From: CAYJMQ01 sp964371555
GTDB lineage: Bacteria; Bdellovibrionota; JACOXK01; 2-02-FULL-40-11
Length of the DNA stretch: 26,146 bases
Assembly (NCBI GenBank): GCA_964371555.1
Contig: CAYJMQ010000025.1
Coordinates: forward strand, 1-26,146
Direction of reading: 5' to 3'
Shown: piece after piece, positions 21,908-26,146 of the stretch
Layout of the letters: every line of letters begins with the position of its first letter
Numbering within the stretch: the stretch's first letter is position 1
Translations under genes and position numbers: made by a program
The notes under the pieces: model-generated
Told to the model about the DNA's origin: nothing
The model's input: the letters and a program-made list of their open reading frames with translations, nothing else
Databases searched by the model: none

Positions 21908-22529
21908 TATTTTATTTTTAATCGAGTCCCTTTTCTCAATTTTCATTCTTGCCAAATGCGTTGGCTGCGGGACAGAATCCCGGCAACTGATTTGTAATAA
22001 CTGTATTTCGCGCGTTCAAAGAATCAAATCAGAAGGAACCTGTTTGAGCTACGGTAAATATGACGGTCTTTTTAAAAAAATGATTTGTCACTTCAAATAC
22101 GAAAACAGGTTCGGACTCGCAAAACCATTTGCGGATCTTCTCGTAAAACTTGTGCCTGAGAACACAGATTGCCTGATCCCCGTCCCCCTCCATTTTCAAA
22201 AATTGAGAGAGAGGAGATATAACCCCCCTGCCCTTATAGCAAACCGTCTGTCTAAAATCCTGTCTATTCCTGTCTATGTGGATGTTTTGAAAAAAATCTC
22301 CCCCTCGACTTCCCAGACAGGTCTTTCAAAAACAGAACGGAAAAAGAATGTAGAAAAAACCTTCCGGGTTATTAAACCTGAAAAAATCGCGTACAAAAGA
22401 ATTCTTCTGGTGGATGATGTTTACACGACTGGCGCCACAACAGATGAATGCAGAAAAGTCTTAAGAAAGAGAGGAGCATCTGATGTAAAAATCTTAACCC
22501 TTGCCCGCAGCGAGAGGATGACATCTTAG
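21897..22529 (+). CDS. comF: ComF-family phosphoribosyltransferase-like protein
   Basis: Related to the competence protein ComF, linked to DNA uptake in naturally competent bacteria. The 210 residues have an N-terminal zinc knuckle pair (C21/C24 and C33/C36), DCLIPVPLHFQKLRERRYNPPALIA (91-115), SQTGLSKTERKKNVEKTF and the PRPP-binding loop ILLVDDVYTTGATTDE (169-184). The start appears to be TTG at 21897, overlapping the gpmI stop by 11 bases; no in-frame ATG or GTG lies near. The zinc region is short: most ComF proteins have a further pair of CxxC motifs before the transferase domain. Confidence 0.9.
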   Translation: MRNNILFLIESLFSIFILAKCVGCGTESRQLICNNCISRVQRIKSEGTCLSYGKYDGLFKKMICHFKYENRFGLAKPFADLLVKLVPENTDCLIPVPLHFQKLRERRYNPPALIANRLSKILSIPVYVDVLKKISPSTSQTGLSKTERKKNVEKTFRVIKPEKIAYKRILLVDDVYTTGATTDECRKVLRKRGASDVKILTLARSERMTS

Positions 22530-22545
22530 AAAATTTTTAGTAAAC

Positions 22546-23811
22546 ATGAATAACAGGATGAAAAAATTCAAAAGATTCGTTGTGCCCGGTTTGCTGTTGT
22601 TTTTCTTACCCGGCTGCTCCTTCATTTCAATACCCCGCAAGCCAGACAATTCTCAAATCCAACATCAGGAACAGATTGTGACTTTTGATCCCGCGAATTT
22701 TACCGTCACCCCGGAAAAACAGACAGCAACATCCAAGATATTAGCCACTCCATTTCTGACCAATTTCCTGGCTGTTTATTGGCCAAGATTGCCTGATTTT
22801 GACTACGATTATAATTTCCTGATCCGCTCAAGCACAGATGGCAAACGCTGGTCAAGATGGAAAGATCTATTTCTGATGGCCGAGGGCTCTGATAGTGAGA
22901 CAGAACCAAGAGACCCCTCAAGAGCCCCCCCAGACTCCTATGATTACTCACAGCTGGTCTATACAAAGGGGGCAAAATTTTTTCAGTTCAAAATTGTCAG
23001 GGTTAATTTTTCAATGATTCATTTTAGCGATTTTCATTTTGTATTTATCGACTCACTCAGCCCTCTCACGTTCCCGGCAATGCAAAAAAAGGGGGAAGGA
23101 GATTCCAAAAAGCCGCTTTTTGTTACAAGGAAGGAATGGGAAGCCTATGAATCGTTGGCATGGAGCAACGAGAGGCCGATCCCCCTTAGGAAAATCTCCC
23201 ATATTTTTATTCACCACTCAGCGCTTGATAATACTCTGCCACATGAAGTCTGTGATGATGCCATCCGCGCTTACCAGCTTTATCACATTAAAACAAAAAA
23301 ATGGGGCGACATTGGATATCACTATTTAATTTGTCAGCATGGAATTCTCTATGAAGGAAGGAAATCCTCCGGCTCGTTTGCATATAAAGAAATCATCGGG
23401 GCGCATGCAAAGGGTTTTAATGCGCATAGCCTTGGAATCTGTCTTATCGGTTCTTATGCCGATTCGTCCTTAATCAACCAAAGTGAAAAAAACTCTCTTG
23501 TCAGAAAAATGATCGAAATAGGGGAACTGCGTGATGATGAAGATCTTTACGGGTCGGGTCTCATCCCCTCCAAAGAGGTACAAAACACGATCATCGCCTT
23601 CCTCACATGGAAGGCTGAACAGTATCGAATCAATCCCCAGGGACATTCGATTTATCGGGCTCACGGGGCAGAATCGCAAGATAAGACCCCACGGATGCTG
23701 CCAAACATTCTTGGTTATCAGGATGTCATGACAACTCTCTCTCCCGGCCAGCATCTCTATAAACTGATCCCCTCTTTGAGAGCGGCAGTTGCTGAAAAGG
23801 TGAGGAATTAA
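22546..23811 (+). CDS. PGRP/amidase_2-fold lipoprotein, probably catalytically altered
   Basis: A 421-residue envelope protein. A basic N-terminus, hydrophobic stretch and lipobox LPGC (21-24) predict a lipoprotein signal with Cys24 acylated. An uncharacterised domain (about 40-180) has FLIRSSTDGKRWSRWKDL and FFQFKIVRVNFS, resembling a beta-sandwich. The C-terminal domain (about 190-410) is of the N-acetylmuramoyl-L-alanine amidase/PGRP type: FIHHSALDN (H223), GDIGYHYLI, GAHAKGFNAHSLGICLIG, then ILGYQDVMTTLSPGQHLY. In active enzymes that last motif reads GHRD...T.CPG, so zinc ligands His and Cys are here Tyr391 and Ser399. It may bind peptidoglycan without cleaving it. It is the last gene of the plus-strand block. 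Confidence 0.87.
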   Translation: MNNRMKKFKRFVVPGLLLFFLPGCSFISIPRKPDNSQIQHQEQIVTFDPANFTVTPEKQTATSKILATPFLTNFLAVYWPRLPDFDYDYNFLIRSSTDGKRWSRWKDLFLMAEGSDSETEPRDPSRAPPDSYDYSQLVYTKGAKFFQFKIVRVNFSMIHFSDFHFVFIDSLSPLTFPAMQKKGEGDSKKPLFVTRKEWEAYESLAWSNERPIPLRKISHIFIHHSALDNTLPHEVCDDAIRAYQLYHIKTKKWGDIGYHYLICQHGILYEGRKSSGSFAYKEIIGAHAKGFNAHSLGICLIGSYADSSLINQSEKNSLVRKMIEIGELRDDEDLYGSGLIPSKEVQNTIIAFLTWKAEQYRINPQGHSIYRAHGAESQDKTPRMLPNILGYQDVMTTLSPGQHLYKLIPSLRAAVAEKVRN

Positions 23812-23815
23812 GCGG

Positions 23816-24130
23816 TTAGAAAACCCTTATATTCGTCGGCTTTCTCGGAGGATCCCCGGGAGGGCGGGTATGGACTTTTGGATTTTTCTTAAATTCTTCC
23901 GTCAAGTCGGCATTAATTTTTGTATAGACCGGATCTTTATCCCCAGAATCGACAATGGCATCAATCGGACACGCAGGAATACAGGCCCCGCAATCAATAC
24001 ATTCTTTCGGGTCGATGATCATAAAAACCTCACCCTTATAAGAACCCGGATGAATGCAATCAACAGGACAAACCTCCACACAATCTGCGTACTGTTCACT
24101 CAAACATTTTTCAGTAATTACATATGTCAT
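23816..24130 (-). CDS. fdxA: 7Fe-type ferredoxin (FdxA-like)
   Basis: Low-potential electron carrier. The 104 residues carry two cluster motifs: C9, C17, C21 and C25 in the N-terminal half (CLSEQYADCVEVCPVDC) and C44, C47, C50 and C54 (CIDCGACIPACP). The position of the second Cys of a normal CxxCxxC motif is Glu12, and the C-x7-C-x3-CP spacing is that of [3Fe-4S][4Fe-4S] ferredoxins of the FdxA family. A basic, Pro-rich tail ends the protein. GGGGA precedes the ATG. Its stop lies four bases from the amidase-like gene on the other strand, and it diverges from the DJ-1/PfpI gene across 86 bases. The redox partner is not visible here. Confidence 0.93.
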   Translation of the reverse strand: MTYVITEKCLSEQYADCVEVCPVDCIHPGSYKGEVFMIIDPKECIDCGACIPACPIDAIVDSGDKDPVYTKINADLTEEFKKNPKVHTRPPGDPPRKPTNIRVF

Positions 24131-24216
24131 GTTTTATATCCCCGCCGAAATTTCTTGCTCTTTACCTTTATTCGTCATATATCGCTCAAAAAAAGTCGTC
24201 AAGGAGGAAAATTATT

Positions 24217-25563
24217 ATGAGTAGAATTTTTTTCTTAACTTCAATCTTTTTTTCACTCGCATTTGCAACAACAGCTTTTGCAAAGGAAAAAATCCTGGTT
24301 GTTTTGTCTGGAGTCGATTATGTTTCCTTAAAACCCCCCGCAAAAAGACACGCGACAGGTTATTTCCTGTCTGAACTTACAACCCCGCTTCAGGGTATTC
24401 TTGCGGCAGGGTATGAAGTTGTTTTCGCAAATCCGACAGGAAAAGAACCTGCAATCGACAGACTGAGTAATAACCCAAAATGGTTCAAGGGCAAAGGGGA
24501 TTCAGATGAAGAAGCGGCGGAAAAATTTCGGATGGCAAAAGAGCTGATTGCTTCGCTCCCGGGACTTAAAGAACCCCGCCTGCTTTCTTCTTTCACAAAA
24601 GAAGAACTTGAAACATTCGATGGTATTTTTCTCCCCGGTGGACATGCGCCGATGGAAGACCTCTATAAAGATATCGCTCTTGGAAAGATTTTAAGACATT
24701 TTCATGAAAATAAAAAACCGACATCCCTGATCTGCCATGCCCCTGTTGCGCTCCTTTCGGCGATGGACAATCCTGACACAAAACTGAATGAGCCGTCCGC
24801 ATTCGTTGAAACAGTCAGTATTATTCACCATCTCAAATCGAAAGATCCCGAGAATAACAAAGAAAGAATCGCTGAATTAGAAAAAGATCTCGATCAACTA
24901 TCAAGTTACTGGCCTTATAAAGAATATACACTGACTGTTTTTTCAAATGCTGAAGAACAATATGAAGAAGCCATTGGGGATCTTGAAGGATATCTGACAT
25001 ACTATGCCGCAGATGCCCTCGCCTACGCTGGCGCCAAAGTTCGCCATGCAGTTCACTCCTGGAAAAGTCATGTTGAGCTGAGTAATGAGCTTGTCACCGG
25101 GCAAAATCCCATGTCAGATGCAGCCTTCCGGGATAGCCTTTTGGAAAGGCTGACTGAATATCGCCTTAAAAACAAGCCAGTCCATCTCTGGCAAGATCTT
25201 TTCAAAGGGGGGGCGCTCGCAAAGGAGACCCTCTATGACGCTTCAACAGAAAAAGTAAATTGGAAGGAAGGCTATGTCACAGTATTCATAGGACAGAGAC
25301 TTTCTGAAATCTCAAAAGAAGAATATTTGCCCAGGCTCACAAACCACATCAATGAGGTACGGAAGGTTTTTGGTCCGTTGGGATTAAAGGGATACTTCGT
25401 TTATGCAGAAGAAGATTTCGAAATTGCGTATCAAAACTGGAAGGATAAAGAATCGATGGAACTCGCTATTGCTTCAGAAGAAGGGGCCCCGATTATTGAA
25501 GACGTGCTGTCGTTTATGGAGATGGTGCTATTCACTGAGGCCTCCAGACGACCTCACTTTTAA
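24217..25563 (+). CDS. Secreted DJ-1/PfpI (Hsp31-like) protein with C-terminal alpha/beta domain
   Basis: A 448-residue protein. The first 22 residues form a Sec signal peptide ending AFA, so it is likely periplasmic. Residues about 25-300 are a type 1 glutamine amidotransferase-like domain: FLPGGHAPMEDL (138-149), the nucleophile elbow LICHAPVALL with Cys173-His174, Glu53 in FLSEL, and SNELVTGQNPMSD (289-301). This combination is nearest to the Hsp31/HchA-like branch, whose members act as glyoxalases or protein-repair factors; activity here is untested. Residues about 345-440 look like a separate small alpha/beta domain, perhaps a dimeric ferredoxin-like (antibiotic biosynthesis monooxygenase type) fold, which is tentative. 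Start chosen at 24217 because AAGGAGG lies nine bases upstream. Confidence 0.85.
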   Translation: MSRIFFLTSIFFSLAFATTAFAKEKILVVLSGVDYVSLKPPAKRHATGYFLSELTTPLQGILAAGYEVVFANPTGKEPAIDRLSNNPKWFKGKGDSDEEAAEKFRMAKELIASLPGLKEPRLLSSFTKEELETFDGIFLPGGHAPMEDLYKDIALGKILRHFHENKKPTSLICHAPVALLSAMDNPDTKLNEPSAFVETVSIIHHLKSKDPENNKERIAELEKDLDQLSSYWPYKEYTLTVFSNAEEQYEEAIGDLEGYLTYYAADALAYAGAKVRHAVHSWKSHVELSNELVTGQNPMSDAAFRDSLLERLTEYRLKNKPVHLWQDLFKGGALAKETLYDASTEKVNWKEGYVTVFIGQRLSEISKEEYLPRLTNHINEVRKVFGPLGLKGYFVYAEEDFEIAYQNWKDKESMELAIASEEGAPIIEDVLSFMEMVLFTEASRRPHF

Positions 25564-25566
25564 ATT

Positions 25567-25597
25567 GCGCCACCATTTGTTTTGCAAATGGTGGCGC
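25567..25597 (+). terminator. Strong hairpin between convergent genes
   Basis: GCGCCACCATTTG (25567-25579) pairs perfectly with CAAATGGTGGCGC (25585-25597) around a TTTTG loop, a 13-base stem. It starts three bases after the DJ-1/PfpI stop and lies just beyond the RRM gene stop on the other strand. Downstream on the plus strand comes TGCTTTAATTAA, a poor T-run, so it is a plausible but imperfect factor-independent terminator that may serve both strands or protect 3' ends. Confidence 0.6.
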
Positions 25598-25605
25598 TGC
25601 TTTAA

Positions 25606-25902
25606 TTAATATCTTCGGAAACCGCCGCCGCCGCCTCGTCTTGGGCCGCCGCCGCCCATGCCCCCTTCTCTTCTTTTCGGAGGACGGGCTTCGTCCACTT
25701 TTAATGAACGTCCCTCAAAGTCAGTCCCATTGAGAGAATTTTTCGCATTCGCAGCATCGGCTTCATTAGCCATTTCCACAAAGCCAAATCCTTTCCCTTC
25801 AATGACATTTGCCTCTTTAACTTCACCAAACTGGGAAAACAACTGTGCCAGCTGATCATTAGTTACAGAGTAACTTAGGTTTCCTACGTATAGTTTTTTC
25901 AT
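25606..25902 (-). CDS. Small RRM RNA-binding protein with Gly/Arg-rich tail
   Basis: A 98-residue single-RRM protein of the type found in cyanobacteria and many other bacteria (Rbp), where some members are cold-inducible. RNP2 is LYVGNL (4-9) and RNP1 is KGFGFVEM (37-44), with the aromatic residues for RNA stacking present. The loop between beta-2 and beta-3 is short (EANVIEGKGFGF). The tail from about 75 is Arg/Gly-rich (RREGGMGGGGPRRGGGGGF). The ATG at 25902 is preceded by AAGGAG six bases upstream; an in-frame ATG at 25929 lacks one. The leader carries two T-tailed hairpins. Confidence 0.94.
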   Translation of the reverse strand: MKKLYVGNLSYSVTNDQLAQLFSQFGEVKEANVIEGKGFGFVEMANEADAANAKNSLNGTDFEGRSLKVDEARPPKRREGGMGGGGPRRGGGGGFRRY

Positions 25903-25951
25903 ACTATCTCCTTCTTTTATCTTTCTCATCCCCCTCGATTTTTTTGCTCAG

Positions 25952-26004
25952 AAAAAACTTGAAACACTCAAGACCCCGAAACGAAAAAACTCTCAAGCAG
26001 AGAG
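25952..26004 (-). promoter_or_regulatory. Two tandem T6-tailed hairpins in the RRM gene leader
   Basis: Read on the minus strand, the first hairpin is CTCTC-TGCTT-GAGAG followed by TTTTTT (26004-25984). Eleven bases later the second is CTTGA-GTGTT-TCAAG followed by TTTTTT (25972-25952). Both have a 5-base stem, a 5-base loop and six T. They resemble weak intrinsic terminators placed ahead of the coding region, about 50-100 bases upstream of the ATG. Attenuation or feedback by the RNA-binding protein itself is possible but unproven. Confidence 0.5.
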
Positions 26005-26096
26005 AATTCAAGCTTTGTTACCTACCACCCCTTATTGGGTTTGGCTAGTCTTTTTTTTAACCCGGCAAACGCCTGTTTGCTCATTGTATATCGATT

Positions 26097-26124
26097 GCAC
26101 ACATGCGCTACTACGCATGTGTGC
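26097..26124. repeat. Perfect 11-base inverted repeat upstream of the RRM gene
   Basis: GCACACATGCG (26097-26107) and CGCATGTGTGC (26114-26124) are exact reverse complements separated by CTACTA. On the minus strand a -10-like TATACAAT lies just downstream (26090-26083), so the palindrome would cover the -35 region of a candidate promoter for the RRM gene. It could be an operator for a dimeric regulator or a hairpin ending a transcript from beyond the right edge. The rest of 25903-26146 holds no gene that I can support. Confidence 0.55.
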
Positions 26125-26146
26125 TCATCATGTCTCTCCGTATTAG

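Noticed and set aside
26041..26058. Run of eight T on the plus strand as a terminator
   Set aside because: The preceding bases form only a weak, interrupted hairpin, and no plus-strand gene ends nearby.
1..26146. tRNA or rRNA genes, CRISPR arrays, insertion sequences, phage or toxin-antitoxin genes
   Set aside because: Looked for on both strands by eye; no cloverleaf, spaced repeat array, transposase or integrase signature was seen.

Overview
The window looks like a chromosomal, housekeeping-rich segment of a Gram-negative-type bacterium with moderate GC by eye (not counted). An RNase E/G gene in front of rplU-rpmA-obg-nadD-rsfS-rlmH-gpmI, a pgpA-pncC-recA-alaS string and an FmdB zinc-ribbon gene together resemble deltaproteobacterial or related candidate lineages. 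That placement is an inference from gene order only. A lipoprotein signal and secreted enzymes fit a diderm. No tRNA, rRNA, CRISPR array, transposase or phage gene was seen.

Layout. (1) Bases 1-5158, minus strand: a probable operon, read M14 carboxypeptidase > pgpA > pncC > recA > alaS (alaS runs off the left edge), with a good sigma70-like promoter near 5233-5261. (2) 5350-5643, plus strand: a small two-helix membrane protein with a Cys/His-rich tail. (3) 5656-14378, minus strand: a nine-gene nucleoside uptake and salvage cluster, read deoC > deoB > deoA/pdp > nupC > punA > cdd > amidohydrolase/deaminase > tdk > UPRTase-like gene. (4) 14462-23811, plus strand: acylphosphatase, FmdB, RNase E/G, rplU, rpmA, obg, nadD, rsfS, rlmH, gpmI, comF and a PGRP/amidase-fold lipoprotein. 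(5) 23816-26146: a 7Fe-type ferredoxin (minus), a secreted DJ-1/PfpI-family protein (plus), a strong hairpin between convergent genes, and a small RRM RNA-binding protein (minus) with an unusual leader.

How the genes work together. The nucleoside cluster is close to a complete pathway. NupC imports nucleosides; PunA and DeoA split purine and pyrimidine nucleosides; DeoB and DeoC carry the sugar phosphate into central metabolism; Cdd and the amidohydrolase deaminate; Tdk and the UPRTase-like protein return thymidine or a base to nucleotides. The plus-strand block combines ribosome biogenesis (bL21, bL27, Obg, RsfS, RlmH), RNA decay (RNase E/G), NAD synthesis and glycolysis.

Most notable. The 126-base rplU-rpmA spacer (17400-17525) can fold into a long helix that buries the rpmA Shine-Dalgarno and starts one base after the rplU stop codon. 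It looks like a built-in translational coupling or autoregulatory RNA. Other points worth a second look are the PGRP-fold lipoprotein that has lost two of three zinc ligands, the two near-identical T6-tailed hairpins ahead of the RRM gene, a divergent UPRTase, a QENL repeat inside Obg, and two small tandem duplications at translation start/stop junctions.
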